54,079 nucleotides of DNA. Source: Planctomycetota bacterium. GTDB taxonomy: Bacteria > Planctomycetota > Phycisphaerae > UBA1845. Within the stretch, counting starts at the first letter, position 1. Every line of letters starts with the position of its first letter. Positions 15,379 through 24,645 of this stretch are shown one piece after another. The notes below the pieces were generated by a model. That model saw nothing but the letters and a program-made list of their open reading frames with translations. It was not told the DNA's origin and ran no database searches. The DNA is taken from positions 1 through 54,079 of the forward strand of contig JAKQDH010000099.1 in the NCBI GenBank assembly GCA_029558835.1, read 5' to 3'. A program made the translations under genes and the position numbers.

Positions 15379-16530
15379 ATGTCCATGGCGACCAGTCCAG
15401 CTTCCGTGCTGCCTCGTCCCGCCGCGAGGGTGACCGCGCACGTTGCCCGCCCGCGACCTAAGACGTGGGCGACCCTGGTGTGGATGGCGGCGCTGCTGCT
15501 GACTCTGGAGGGCGCGGTGCGGGTGCGGGCGTGGTACCGGCACGGCTCGGCCGACCCGGTCGCCCGCATCTACCAGGCTGACGAGCGGTTGGGTCGGCGC
15601 CTGGCGCCGGGGGCCGCCCTCGCGGGCGCCGAACGACGCTTGTCCATCAATCAATGGGGTTTTCGCGGAGCCGAGGTCACACGTGCCAAGCCGGCGGGCA
15701 CGATCCGCCTGGCCGCCCTCGGCGACTCGACGACCTTCGGGATGGAAGCCAGCAGCGATGAAGCGGTCTGGGTGCAACAGGCCGTGGCCCACCTCAACCG
15801 CGCCGACGACCAGCGGAGCTACGACGCCATTAACGCGGCCGTGCCCGGCTACACCATCGCGCAGAGCTACCATCAGCTCGCGGAGCACATCGCACCGTTT
15901 GCCCCGGACGTCGTCGTGGTCTACCAGGTGGGAACGAACATCGCCGCCCATGGCCGCCGGCAGTTCGGTGCGGACGTTGGGCAGCCGGCGCGCCGTTCGC
16001 TGCGTCGTCTGGCCGAGGAGAGCTCGCTGCTGCTCAACCTGATTCGCCTCAACACGGCGGCATGGCGCGCGCGCTACGTGGCCCCGCCGCGGCCCCGGCG
16101 GCTTGATGACGAAGGCGTGTTGCAGTACGCCGCGGCCGTGCAACGCCTCGTTGAGTACTGCCGCGCGCAGGGCTGGCCCGTGTTGCTGTGCACGTGCCCG
16201 CGGGCGTTCGGCGACCCGACGGCCCCCACGAACCAGTACACCCTGGCGGCGAGCGCCCTGGCGAACGTTCCCTGGCTGCCCCTGGAGGGGCTCAACGACG
16301 CTTATGACCGCTACAACGACGCCCTGCGCCGGCTCGGCGGGCAGCCCGGCGTCACGCTGGTGGACCTCGATCGCGCCGTGCCCAAGCGTGGTGACTACTT
16401 CGCCGACGCCCTGCACCTGAACGATGCGGGACATGCCGTGGTGGGTGAAGCCGTCGCTCGGGCGGTGCGGGAAGGGGCGCTGGCGGCGGCCGTGCCCATG
16501 CCGACCCACCTGCCGCTGGACGGACCGTAA
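15379..16530 (+). CDS. Membrane-anchored SGNH-fold hydrolase, AlgJ/DltD-like partner of MBOAT
   Basis: 383 residues from ATG 15379, with GGGAGG 10 bases upstream. One N-terminal membrane helix (about 29-48) is followed by an extracytoplasmic SGNH domain. The nucleophile Ser lies in LAALGDSTTFG, the oxyanion region in YQVGTNIAAHG, and the Asp/His pair in DALHLNDAGH. Such proteins hydrolyse or transfer ester-linked acyl groups on polysaccharide. The stop is one base from the start of the MBOAT gene, so the two form a unit for O-acetylation of a secreted glycan, with MBOAT moving the acyl group across the membrane and the SGNH protein completing transfer. The glycan is unknown. Confidence 0.85.
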   Translation: MSMATSPASVLPRPAARVTAHVARPRPKTWATLVWMAALLLTLEGAVRVRAWYRHGSADPVARIYQADERLGRRLAPGAALAGAERRLSINQWGFRGAEVTRAKPAGTIRLAALGDSTTFGMEASSDEAVWVQQAVAHLNRADDQRSYDAINAAVPGYTIAQSYHQLAEHIAPFAPDVVVVYQVGTNIAAHGRRQFGADVGQPARRSLRRLAEESSLLLNLIRLNTAAWRARYVAPPRPRRLDDEGVLQYAAAVQRLVEYCRAQGWPVLLCTCPRAFGDPTAPTNQYTLAASALANVPWLPLEGLNDAYDRYNDALRRLGGQPGVTLVDLDRAVPKRGDYFADALHLNDAGHAVVGEAVARAVREGALAAAVPMPTHLPLDGP

Positions 16531-16531
16531 G

Positions 16532-17953
16532 ATGGCATTCAACAGCCTGCACTTTCTCCTCTTCTTTCCGCTGGTGACCACCGGCGCCTGGCTGCTGCGC
16601 CGGCACGCCGGTCTGCGTATGCTCCTGCTGCTGTTCGCCAGCTACTACTTCTACATGTCGTGGAACTGGAAGTACGCCGGGCTGCTTCTGGGCTCGACGC
16701 TGCTGGATTACGTGGTGGCGCTGGGCATGGCCCGCACGGCGAGCATCTTCCGTCGGCGGCTGTTGTTCATTGCGAGCCTCAGCGGCAACCTCGGCGTGCT
16801 GTTCGTGTTCAAGTATTACAACTTCTTCGCCGACAGCGTCGCCCAGGTGGCGGCCGGTCTGGGCGCGCCGCTGGCCGCGGCCCATCACAGCCTCCTGCTG
16901 CCCGTGGGGATCAGTTTCTACACGTTTCAGACCCTCAGCTACACAATCGACGTCTACCGCGGGCAGTTGCAGCCGACGCGTAACTTCCTGAAGTTCGCGC
17001 TGTTTGTCTCGTTTTTCCCGCAGCTTGTGGCCGGGCCCATCGTCCGGGCCGGTCACTTCCTGCCGCAGCTTGACGCCCGGCCGCGTTTTGATGATCGAGC
17101 GGCCGAGCTCGGCCTGGGTCGCATCTTCCTCGGCCTGTTCAAGAAGATCTGCCTTGCCGATCTGCTGGGCACCGCGCTGGTCGACCCCGTGTTCGCCAAT
17201 CCAGGCGCGTGCAGCTCCTGGACGCTGCTGCTGGCCATGTATGGCTATGCGTTTCAGATCTATTATGATTTCTCCGGCTACAGCGACATCGCCCTCGGGG
17301 CGGCGAAGGTGCTGGGTTTCGAGCTGCCGATCAACTTCGATCGCCCGTACCTGGCCACCAGCCTCCGCGATTTCTGGCGCCGCTGGCACATCTCGCTGTC
17401 CACGTGGCTGCGCGACTACCTGTACATGCCGCTGGGCGGCGGGCGGGGCTCGGCCCTGCGCACCGCGCGCAACCTTGCGCTCGTCATGCTGCTGGGCGGC
17501 CTGTGGCACGGCGCGGCCTGGGGATTCGTGCTGTGGGGCGCCCTGCACGGGCTGTTGCTGGGGGCCGGCCGCCTGTTTCATCACGTCACCGGCATCGATG
17601 CCGACCGTAACGACCAGCCGCTCGTCAGCCGGCTCGCCCGCGTCGTGGTGACGTTCCATCTGGTCGCGGGCTGCTTCGTCGTCTTTCGTGCCGTCGAGTG
17701 GCCGCTCATCCGCGCGTATTTCGGCACGTTGCTGAGCTTCCAACCGGGCTTGAGCGTCGCCACCCCCGCGGCCTACTGGGTCCTGCTGGTGGCGACCCTG
17801 TACGAATGGGTCCCGCGTGCGTGGCTGCGGGAGATGCGGAGGGGATACCTGGCGTTACCGAGCCCGGCTCAGGCGGGGGTGTTGACGACCGCCCTGCTCG
17901 TCTTCGCGGCCGTCGGCAGCGGCGAAGCCCCGTTCATCTACTTCCAGTTCTGA
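16532..17953 (+). CDS. MBOAT family O-acyltransferase (AlgI-like)
   Basis: 473 residues with about ten or more hydrophobic segments. It carries the typical opening MAFNSLHFLLFFPLV, the conserved FVSFFPQLVAGPIVR, a DFSGYSDIALGAAKVLG segment, and the catalytic His region FWRRWHISLSTWLRDYLYMP, followed by LGGLWHGAAWGF with a second conserved His. This is the AlgI/PatA-type plan of membrane-bound O-acyltransferases that pass acyl groups across the inner membrane to polysaccharides. ATG 16532 follows the SGNH gene stop by one base. It converges with metF across 137 bases. Confidence 0.93.
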   Translation: MAFNSLHFLLFFPLVTTGAWLLRRHAGLRMLLLLFASYYFYMSWNWKYAGLLLGSTLLDYVVALGMARTASIFRRRLLFIASLSGNLGVLFVFKYYNFFADSVAQVAAGLGAPLAAAHHSLLLPVGISFYTFQTLSYTIDVYRGQLQPTRNFLKFALFVSFFPQLVAGPIVRAGHFLPQLDARPRFDDRAAELGLGRIFLGLFKKICLADLLGTALVDPVFANPGACSSWTLLLAMYGYAFQIYYDFSGYSDIALGAAKVLGFELPINFDRPYLATSLRDFWRRWHISLSTWLRDYLYMPLGGGRGSALRTARNLALVMLLGGLWHGAAWGFVLWGALHGLLLGAGRLFHHVTGIDADRNDQPLVSRLARVVVTFHLVAGCFVVFRAVEWPLIRAYFGTLLSFQPGLSVATPAAYWVLLVATLYEWVPRAWLREMRRGYLALPSPAQAGVLTTALLVFAAVGSGEAPFIYFQF

Positions 17954-18090
17954 CCCGCGGTTCCGACAATCTGAGCTTCCGGGTCCGCTGCGGATTGGAG
18001 CCGCGGGCTTGCTCCCCTTGCCGTCGAGCGCCAAGGGCAGTCAGCGCGGGGCCGCGATACCCCGATTGTCGCGCCACTACGCACCGTGAT

Positions 18091-19056
18091 TCAGGAAATC
18101 CGCTCCGGGGACGGCACGGCGTCGCCACGCTTGACCATGTCACCCGACGCCTGAGCGACCGGCGGAGACGCCGCCGGCCCGCCCGGGCGCACCATCGCCT
18201 TGATGTGCTGGTAGATGGCCCGCGTGGCCGTCGAACGGTTCAACGTGTAGAAGTGAATGCCGGCCGCTTCCTGCTCGATCAGTTGCAGGCACTGTTGCGT
18301 CGCGTGGTACATGCCCAGGTGACGCACGGCCTCGGCGTCGTCCTCGACGCTCTCGATGCGGTTCAGCAGGTCAGGTGGGATACTCGCCCCGCACATTTCG
18401 GTAAACCGCCGAATCTGCTTGACGCTCAGGATGGGCATGATGCCGGCGACGATCGGCACCTTGATCCCCGCCCGCAGGGCCCGCTCGCGGAAACGGTAAA
18501 AGTGCCGGTTGTCAAAGAAGAGTTGCGTGATGAGGAAATCCACGCCGGCATCCACCTTACGCAGCAGATGTTCCAGGTCGGCGGTCAGGCTGCCCGCCTC
18601 GGGATGCCCTTCGGGGTAGCAGGCGGCCGCGATACACATGTCGCTGCGCGCCCGGATGAAGGCCACCAGCTCGCTGGCGTAGCGGAACTCATCCGCCTCC
18701 GGCGTCGCGGGCACCTGGTCCGCCGGCCGGTCGCCGCGCAGAGCCAGCACGTTCTCGATCCCATGCCGTTTCAGATCGTCCACCACGGTGCCCAGCTCGG
18801 CGCGTGTCGCCCCCATGCAGGTCAGGTGGGCCATGCTCTCAATGCCGATGTCGCTCTTGATGCGCGTCACTAGGTCGAGGGTCTGGCGCCGGTCCGACCC
18901 GCCCGAGCCATAGGTTACGGAGACGTAGGTGGGATGCAGCGGCTTGAGGGACTCCACCGTGCGGTAAAGGTCCCAGAACCCGATTTCGTCCTTAGGGGGG
19001 AAGAACTCGAAGGACAGGGTGGGTCGGCCGGGGCTGAACTGCTGTGTGATCCGCAT
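18091..19056 (-). CDS. metF: 5,10-methylenetetrahydrofolate reductase
   Basis: FAD enzyme that makes 5-methyltetrahydrofolate for methionine synthesis. 321 residues of the MetF TIM barrel: LSFEFFPPKD at the N-terminus with the catalytic Glu, YVSVTYGSGGSDR, HLTCMGATRAEL, NVLALRGDRP, AACYPEGHPEA, FLITQLFFDN and VPIVAGIMPI. The length is about 25 residues above the core, owing to a Pro/Ala-rich C-terminal tail. The end of that tail includes CGCCACGCTTGACCATGTCA, reminiscent of a family A repeat block, so the tail may be partly repeat-derived. No other methionine genes are nearby. tRNA-Tyr lies just upstream on the same strand. Confidence 0.93.
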   Translation of the reverse strand: MRITQQFSPGRPTLSFEFFPPKDEIGFWDLYRTVESLKPLHPTYVSVTYGSGGSDRRQTLDLVTRIKSDIGIESMAHLTCMGATRAELGTVVDDLKRHGIENVLALRGDRPADQVPATPEADEFRYASELVAFIRARSDMCIAAACYPEGHPEAGSLTADLEHLLRKVDAGVDFLITQLFFDNRHFYRFRERALRAGIKVPIVAGIMPILSVKQIRRFTEMCGASIPPDLLNRIESVEDDAEAVRHLGMYHATQQCLQLIEQEAAGIHFYTLNRSTATRAIYQHIKAMVRPGGPAASPPVAQASGDMVKRGDAVPSPERIS

Positions 19057-19073
19057 CGTACCGGCACTCGAAC

Positions 19074-19156
19074 TGGGCGCGGAAGGATTTGAACCTTCGT
19101 AGGCTTACGCCAACGGGTTTACAGCCCGTCCCCTTTGGCCACTCGGGCACACGCCC
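19074..19156 (-). tRNA. tRNA-Tyr (anticodon GUA)
   Basis: Minus-strand cloverleaf of 83 bases. The acceptor GGGCGTG pairs with CGCGCCC (one G-U), with discriminator A at 19074. The D stem is CCC/GGG. The anticodon arm ACGGG-CTGTAAA-CCCGT has anticodon GTA at 19120-19122. A long variable arm of about 14 bases fits a class II tRNA. The T arm is GAAGG-TTCGAAT-CCTTC. The 3' CCA is not encoded. It lies 17 bases upstream of metF. Confidence 0.95.
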
Positions 19157-19589
19157 CCCGCGTATCGATCGGCCGACCCCGCCGTCGACTCGCGTTGGAT
19201 ACAGCCACGGCTTTCTACCCCACTTCCGGCCCTCTGGCAAGGGGCGCCCCCACCCGCTGGCCAGGTCCGCCATCCGAGCCCGAGCTTCGGCCGGCGGGGG
19301 CCCCGCGGTGCCCGCTTGGAAGTCCGCCGGGCTTCGTCCGTGCCCCAACCGACCCTGCGGGGGCAGGGCATCGTTGCGCGCACCAGGAACACCTACGGTT
19401 GAAAGAGGGTGACATTGTTCCACCGCCGCGCCGCCATGTCCGCCGACACCGCGGGGCTACTGCCGTAGCCCCCGAGCGGGTCCGTCCGCGAGGAACGGAC
19501 CTCGGTGAGGGCCTCGGGTGCCGGTAGGCGGTTTGGAAAGCGGGCAAAGCAGGCCCGGTGGGAGCGGAGCACTGCCCGTGTGACCGACA
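19157..19589. other. Intergenic region upstream of tRNA-Tyr, nothing identified
   Basis: About 430 bases between tRNA-Tyr and the end of the TPR protein gene. I looked for further tRNAs, RNase P RNA, SRP RNA and tmRNA motifs and found none. Short inverted segments such as GGTCCGTCCGCGAGGAACGG with GACC occur. Confidence 0.4.
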
Positions 19590-22500
19590 CTACGGAAGTA
19601 GCGCGCGGGCCGCTGACTGCGCATCGAGCGTCACGGCTTGTCGGGCAAGTTCCTGGGCGCGCTCGCGGTCGCCCAACTTGTGGGCGGCGAAGGCTGCCTG
19701 CTCGAAGTAGCGGGCCTGCTGCGGCTCCAGGCGGGTGAGGCAGACATACTCCTCCAGGGCCGCCTGCGTGTCGCCCGCCAGCATACACGTCTCCGCCAAC
19801 GCCTGTCGCAAGGCCGCGCTGAACGGATCGACGTGCAGCGCCCGCCGGTACCAGTACAGTGCCTCGTTCAGTTGCCCGCGGGCACGTTGGATGCGGGCGA
19901 TGCCGTTCGGCACGTCCGGATCGTGGCAGTCCAGGCGGGCCAGTTCCATCAGTTGCGGCAGGGCCAGGTCGTCCTGCTTGCGTTTCAGGTAGATGGCCGA
20001 CAGCGCTTGCCAGCTTGCCGGGTCCAGCGGGCAAAGGCGTTGCAGCGCCTGGAACGCCTCCACGGCGGCCTCGTATTCCTCACGCCGCAGGTGGACCGCG
20101 CCCTGCAGCTTCGGTGCGTTCCAGTTGGCGGGCCTGACCGCGCGGAGCCGTTGTACCACCGGCAGCAGCTCATCCTCGTGCCCTCGACGTTCGAGGTCGT
20201 TGCCCGCCTCCTGGGCCGCCCGGAACAGGATCAACGCGAGGACTTCCAGGGCCGCCGGCTCGTCTTCGTCCAGCGCCAGCGCGCGCCGGGCGGCCTGAAG
20301 GGCACGCTCCTCGGTGGCCGTGTGTATGCCCGTGGCTTTCCCGGAGGCGTCCACCGTCAGCGTCACCGCCCCTGGCTCGTCGGCCCAGTGCAGTTCCGCC
20401 CGCGCCAGCCGCCCCCACAGGGCCGCGTTCTGCGGCTCGGCGGCCACCAGCGTCCGCAACTGCTCGACGTTCTCGGGGGCCGTCAGGTCGAAACCGAGCC
20501 TGGTCAGCTCCCCCCGTGCCCATGCTCGGAAGTCCAGGTCAAACCGGGCCTCGCTCAGTTGAAACAGCTCCTGGAAGACCTGCGCCTGGGACTGCCCGTC
20601 GCGGAAGCGACGCAGCATCTGGTTGAGGCAGTCGTACCCGAATCGCTGAACGAGGTACTCGCTCATCCACTCACTCTGGGCGTAAGCCTGAGTGGGATCA
20701 TCCGGTCGCCGGGGACGGATGAACCCCCAGTTGATGTCCGCCAACGAGAACAACCGGTCTTCCCGGGCGGCGGCGGCCAGCACCGACCACCAGGCAAACG
20801 GCCGGGGCATCTCCTCCTGCTGCACCGCCAGGGCTTCGGTGAACCAGTGCGGGATGCGGTTGTTCGTGGCGCTGAGCGTCACGGTGTGCGCGAACTCGTG
20901 CCGCAGCACCTGCATGAGGTTGTAGGTACCCATCACTTCGGTGGAAGCCCGCGGCGTCTCCACCGCGATGACGCGTCCGGTGCAGGCCCCGACGGTGTGG
21001 ATCCACGGCCGACCGGTGATCCGCACGCCGAACGCCCGATGCGTCGGGAACACCTCGATGATCGTCTTGTCCGGCGGTTCGTGCTCGTAATCGCCGGTGA
21101 TCTGCGGGTAGACCTGCTCCAGGTACGTGCCCAGGAATGCCCCCAGGCCCGGATCGCGCGTCTGGTCGTATTTGACGATGAAGTGCTCGGTTTCGTGGCG
21201 GGCGAAGGCCTCCAGCGATTCCAGCAGTTCGAGCGTGAACTTGGTCCGCTCGTTGTAGGGGTCGAGCCCCCAGGACGCCTCCAGCACCTCGCGAGCCTTC
21301 TCCTCGTGACCCCACTGCATGTACATCATGCCCAGCGTCGTGCGCGGGTTCGCGTCGGTCGGATCGAACTCAATCGCCAGACGCAGCTCGCGCTCGCAGG
21401 CTTCGTACTGGCGGATGCTGGATAAGGCCACCCCGACTATCGTATGGAACGCGGCGCACCGCGGATTGAGCGCCGCCACCTGGGCCGCCAGCTTCTGTAC
21501 CTCGGCGTCGTTGAACTCCGAGGCCGCCAGCGCTGCTTGCAGGCTCAGGGCGATCAGGTCGTTGGGGTTGATGGCCAGCGCCTGCCGGCAAAGCTCCCGC
21601 CCCTCCGCGTACCGGTCTTCGATGATACGCACTTGAGCCAGCAGATAGGGCGCCGGCGCGAAGTTGGGATTGGTGGTCAGCGCCTGCTCGGCGTGCCACT
21701 CGGCCTGCTCGAGGTTCCATTCCTCCAGGGCCGCCGCGCCCAGCCCCACGTGGGCCTCCGGCAGTTTCTCGTTGATGCGGAGGGCGCCCCGGTAGTCCGC
21801 GACGCTGCCGTCCGCCTCGTCGTTGTTGTACTTCTCGCGGAGCAGGTCCGCCGCCGCGATGCGGGCGGGCCAGTACGCCCGGTCCAGCCGCTCGTAGGCC
21901 ACTTGCAGCATCTCGTTGAGCACGTGCTGCGTGCGACGGGGCACCGACGTTTGCGTCAGGACACTGTAGCGCAGAAACCCCAGGGCCAGCGCGGTGAGTC
22001 GTTCCGCGTCCCGGGGCAGTTCCGCCTGCCCGGCCACCTGCTTGTCGAACCAGGTGTAGGTCTCGATGGCGGCCTCGCGCCGGCCGAGCAACTCCTGCAC
22101 CTGCCCGAGCAGCAGCCGCGCCCCGGCATGGCGCGGCTGGAGCTTGCTGGCCGCCTGGGCGTGTTGCATGACCTCATCGTAGCGCCCCACGCGCAGCAGG
22201 GCATCGGCTACAGCGAAGTGCCAGTCCGCGGATTCCTCGGCCGCCAGGGCCGCCAGCCCGACAATGGCCTCGTCGTATTGCCCGGTCTCCAGCCGACACC
22301 GCGCCAACCCCAACCCGGCCGTCAGCATGTGCTCCGGCGCCTGCGCCAGCCGCTCGTAGGCGGCCGTAGCCTGCGCGTATTGGCCACGCATGAGCAGCTC
22401 CCGCGCCTGCGCGGGCGTGAGCGGCTGCTGCGGCTCCGCCTCCGCCGAGGCCTCAGGCGCAGGCGCCGGAACCTGCGGCCCGGGCGCCGGCGGTTGTGGC

Positions 22501-22613
22501 CCAGGCGCTGGCGGTTGCAGTGCCTGCGCCGACGGTTGCAGCGCGGACGCCGGCGTGCTCAGCAACCCGGCCAGTCCGGCTGTCCAAAGGGCTTGCCTCA
22601 TCCAGTTAGCCAT
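19590..22613 (-). CDS. Exported TPR protein with gluzincin (peptidase MA-like) domain
   Basis: 1007 residues. A signal peptide (MANWMRQALWTAGLAGLLST...ASA) is followed by a Pro/Gln/Ala linker with PPAPGPQ repeats. Many tetratricopeptide repeats fill about 50-480. A metallopeptidase-like domain has HEFAH at 572-576 inside LMQVLRHEFAHTVTL, followed by HWFTEALAVQQEE, the usual gluzincin Glu. More TPRs run from about 690 to the end. This TPR-protease-TPR order is seen in exported proteins thought to act in the periplasm, but no substrate is known. A TATAAT hexamer (22718-22713, minus strand) lies about 95 bases upstream. It is divergent from the DAHP synthase gene. Upstream extension of the frame to 22820 has no signal-peptide logic. 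Confidence 0.82.
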   Translation of the reverse strand: MANWMRQALWTAGLAGLLSTPASALQPSAQALQPPAPGPQPPAPGPQVPAPAPEASAEAEPQQPLTPAQARELLMRGQYAQATAAYERLAQAPEHMLTAGLGLARCRLETGQYDEAIVGLAALAAEESADWHFAVADALLRVGRYDEVMQHAQAASKLQPRHAGARLLLGQVQELLGRREAAIETYTWFDKQVAGQAELPRDAERLTALALGFLRYSVLTQTSVPRRTQHVLNEMLQVAYERLDRAYWPARIAAADLLREKYNNDEADGSVADYRGALRINEKLPEAHVGLGAAALEEWNLEQAEWHAEQALTTNPNFAPAPYLLAQVRIIEDRYAEGRELCRQALAINPNDLIALSLQAALAASEFNDAEVQKLAAQVAALNPRCAAFHTIVGVALSSIRQYEACERELRLAIEFDPTDANPRTTLGMMYMQWGHEEKAREVLEASWGLDPYNERTKFTLELLESLEAFARHETEHFIVKYDQTRDPGLGAFLGTYLEQVYPQITGDYEHEPPDKTIIEVFPTHRAFGVRITGRPWIHTVGACTGRVIAVETPRASTEVMGTYNLMQVLRHEFAHTVTLSATNNRIPHWFTEALAVQQEEMPRPFAWWSVLAAAAREDRLFSLADINWGFIRPRRPDDPTQAYAQSEWMSEYLVQRFGYDCLNQMLRRFRDGQSQAQVFQELFQLSEARFDLDFRAWARGELTRLGFDLTAPENVEQLRTLVAAEPQNAALWGRLARAELHWADEPGAVTLTVDASGKATGIHTATEERALQAARRALALDEDEPAALEVLALILFRAAQEAGNDLERRGHEDELLPVVQRLRAVRPANWNAPKLQGAVHLRREEYEAAVEAFQALQRLCPLDPASWQALSAIYLKRKQDDLALPQLMELARLDCHDPDVPNGIARIQRARGQLNEALYWYRRALHVDPFSAALRQALAETCMLAGDTQAALEEYVCLTRLEPQQARYFEQAAFAAHKLGDRERAQELARQAVTLDAQSAARALLP

Positions 22614-22824
22614 GGGTGTTACTCGCTCGCCAGTTGCCAAGCAGACCCCGGGTTCGACATCGAAGTTCGGTTGAGCACCTGTCCAGTCTCTTTGCGGTAC
22701 CTTACCCTCAGGATTATACCCGCCGGTTTCCCCGCCGCCGCTGGTGTTACCGGGCCTGCGCCTGGTACCCTTAGGGATTCCGCGATGGCGCGCCCTGGGA
22801 ACTGCACGGCACACGTCCACAGCG

Positions 22825-22854
22825 TTGACACGCTACCGGTCGCCCTGCTAAGCT
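22825..22854 (+). promoter_or_regulatory. Promoter for the DAHP synthase gene
   Basis: Perfect -35 TTGACA (22825-22830), an 18-base spacer and a weak -10 TAAGCT (22849-22854), about 55 bases upstream of the ATG. Confidence 0.45.
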
Positions 22855-22908
22855 GCGTGCCTTGTCGAATGTTCGGGCTGGTCAGGGCGACAAACGGGTG
22901 ACTCGTCC

Positions 22909-23988
22909 ATGGACATGATCGTCGTCATGAAGGCGAACGCCACCGCGGATGACGTCCAGCGCGTGGTCGAACGCATCGGCGAACTGGGCCTCGTGCCGCA
23001 CTTGTCCAAGGGCGAGTTTCGCACCATCGTCGGGGCCATCGGGCAGAAGACGCCGCCGACGCTCGAACAACTCCGCCAGCTTCCCGCCGTGGACGAGGTG
23101 CTGGCCATCACCCAGCCCTACAAGCTCGCCTCGCGCGAGTTCCACGAGGCAGACACCATCCTCGACATCAAGGGCATCCGCGTCGGCGGCCCGCACGTCA
23201 ACGTTATTGCCGGCCCCTGCGCCATCGAGGGACGCGACATGCTCTTCGAGATCGCCCGGGCGGTGAAGGACGCCGGGGCGTCGATGCTCCGCGGCGGGGC
23301 GTTCAAGCCGCGCACCTCTCCGTATGCCTTCACGGGCATGGGCCGGGAAGGGCTGCGGCTGCTCCAGGAGGTCGGCCGCGAGCTGAGCATGCCCACCATC
23401 ACCGAGGTCACCGACCCGCGGGACGTGCCGCTCGTCTACGACCACGCCGACATCTTCCAGATCGGCGCCCGCAACATGCAGAACTTCAACCTGCTGCTGG
23501 AGGTCGGGCGCACCGACAAGCCGGTCTTCATCAAGCGCGGCTTGGCCGCCTCCATCAACGAGCTGCTCATGTCGGCCGAGTACGTGCTGAGCCAGGGCAA
23601 CCATCGCGTGATGGTCTGCGAGCGCGGCCTGCGCACGTTTGCCGACGAGACGCGGTTTACGCTGGACGTGTCGGCCGTGCCGGTGATCCAGGAGCGCTCG
23701 CACCTGCCGGTGTTCGTCGATCCCTCGCACGCGGCCGGCAAGCGCGACCTGGTTCCCGCGCTCGCGTTGGCTGCGATTGCAGCCGGGGCGGCCGGCATCA
23801 TTGTCGAAGTGCACAGTTGCCCGGACCGGGCGCTATGTGACGGCCCGCAGGCGGTCCTGCCCGCCAACTTCGCGCGCATGATGCAGCAGTTGCGCCAGAT
23901 CGCCGAAATCGTCGGCCACCGCGTCACCCTCTGGAACCGCGACGACGCCCCCCCGGCCAGACCCACCACAACGGGGTGGATGAGCTGA
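22909..23988 (+). CDS. aroF: 3-deoxy-7-phosphoheptulonate synthase (DAHP synthase)
   Basis: First enzyme of the shikimate pathway, joining PEP and erythrose 4-phosphate. 359 residues: an N-terminal ferredoxin-like regulatory domain of about 70 residues (MDMIVVMKANATADDVQRVV), then the type I-beta barrel with VIAGPCAIEG, LRGGAFKPRTSPYAFTGMG, QIGARNMQNF, KPVFIKRGL, VMVCERGLRTF and FVDPSHAAGKR (metal and substrate residues). The C-terminal tail after HRVTLWNRDDAPP is short and Pro/Thr-rich. The start is ATG 22909. A diverged second copy of its last about 65 codons lies at 24646-24852, on the far side of hicBA, so this gene's 3' end is an integration or recombination boundary. Confidence 0.93.
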   Translation: MDMIVVMKANATADDVQRVVERIGELGLVPHLSKGEFRTIVGAIGQKTPPTLEQLRQLPAVDEVLAITQPYKLASREFHEADTILDIKGIRVGGPHVNVIAGPCAIEGRDMLFEIARAVKDAGASMLRGGAFKPRTSPYAFTGMGREGLRLLQEVGRELSMPTITEVTDPRDVPLVYDHADIFQIGARNMQNFNLLLEVGRTDKPVFIKRGLAASINELLMSAEYVLSQGNHRVMVCERGLRTFADETRFTLDVSAVPVIQERSHLPVFVDPSHAAGKRDLVPALALAAIAAGAAGIIVEVHSCPDRALCDGPQAVLPANFARMMQQLRQIAEIVGHRVTLWNRDDAPPARPTTTGWMS

Positions 23989-24072
23989 GGCGCTGAGCGC
24001 CCGGAAAGCGGCATCTGGTGTCCGGCCTTGCGTTGGCCAGCGCAAGCCCTGTGTGTGGATTCCCGATTACGC

Positions 24073-24101
24073 TGGACTTGGCTCCCGCGGGGTGGGATAA
24101 T
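24073..24101 (+). promoter_or_regulatory. Possible hicBA promoter
   Basis: -35 TGGACT (24073-24078), a 17-base spacer and -10 GATAAT (24096-24101). It lies about 90 bases before the hicB ATG in the 200-base gap after aroF. Confidence 0.35.
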
Positions 24102-24189
24102 TGCCGCGTACGGCGTGCGAGATTCCGCCCCGGTCGGGCAGCCCTCCGGAGTGCCCGATCCGGGTGCTGTTCGGGTGTCAGGTTGGTTT

Positions 24190-24411
24190 ATGAAGTACAC
24201 GGTCATCATTCGAGCCGGCAATGAGAGCGGCTATGTCGCGACCGTTCCGGCTTTGCCTGGATGCGTGTCGCAGGGGCGAACGCGGCGACAGACTCTCTGC
24301 AACGCCAAGGAGGCGATCGAAGCCTACATTGAAGCGCTTCTAGAAGACGGTCTGGGCGTGCCGGTGCAGACTGACGCAGAACTGGTAGATGTCGAGGTAT
24401 CGGCACGGTGA
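24190..24411 (+). CDS. hicB: HicB-like antitoxin
   Basis: 73 residues matching the short HicB type: MKYTVIIRAGNESGYVATVP and ALPGCVSQGRTRRQTLCNAK, then EAIEAYIEALLEDG. This is the partial RNase H-like fold that binds and blocks HicA. It has no separate DNA-binding domain, so any autoregulation would need another route. ATG 24190 has only a weak ribosome site. The stop overlaps the hicA GTG by four bases, giving the coupled antitoxin-first order. The pair lies between aroF and a duplicate of the aroF 3' end. Confidence 0.9.
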   Translation: MKYTVIIRAGNESGYVATVPALPGCVSQGRTRRQTLCNAKEAIEAYIEALLEDGLGVPVQTDAELVDVEVSAR

Positions 24412-24632
24412 GCCGCCTGCCCCGTGGGCTGTCATATCAGCGCGTCGCAGCCGCCCTGAAACGCGCCCGGTTCTCTGTGCGGCGGCGGAAGGGCAGCCAC
24501 ATTGTGCTGCGCCGTGACGAGCCATTCGCGCAGGTTGTTGTGCCTGCGCATCGCTCGCTCGATACCGGCACGCTCGCCAGCATCCTGGCGGGAGCCGGCA
24601 TGACGCCGGACGAGTTCCTGGACCTGCTGTGA
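24408..24632 (+). CDS. hicA: HicA-like mRNA interferase toxin
   Basis: 74 residues of the HicA double-stranded RNA-binding-like fold. Conserved parts are LSYQRVAAALKRARFSVRRRKGSHIVLRRD, with the catalytic His in GSHIVL, and VVVPAHRSLDTGTLASILAGAGMTPDEFLDLL. It cleaves mRNA and stalls growth when HicB is lost. It starts at GTG 24408, overlapping hicB by four bases. It is intact in length and in the catalytic residue, so the module is probably active. The aroF remnant begins about 14 bases after its stop. Confidence 0.9.
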   Translation: MSRLPRGLSYQRVAAALKRARFSVRRRKGSHIVLRRDEPFAQVVVPAHRSLDTGTLASILAGAGMTPDEFLDLL

Positions 24633-24645
24633 CGCGCCGAGTTTG

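Noticed and set aside
14944..16581. 545-codon minus-strand frame opposite the SGNH gene
   Set aside because: Shadow of a gene with intact catalytic motifs; composition is low-complexity.
19382..19589. RNase P, SRP RNA or tmRNA upstream of tRNA-Tyr
   Set aside because: None of the conserved core sequences of these RNAs was found on either strand.
19638..22901. Two long plus-strand frames opposite the TPR/gluzincin gene
   Set aside because: Antisense to coherent TPR and HEFAH motifs; the products are Gln/Arg-rich without domains.
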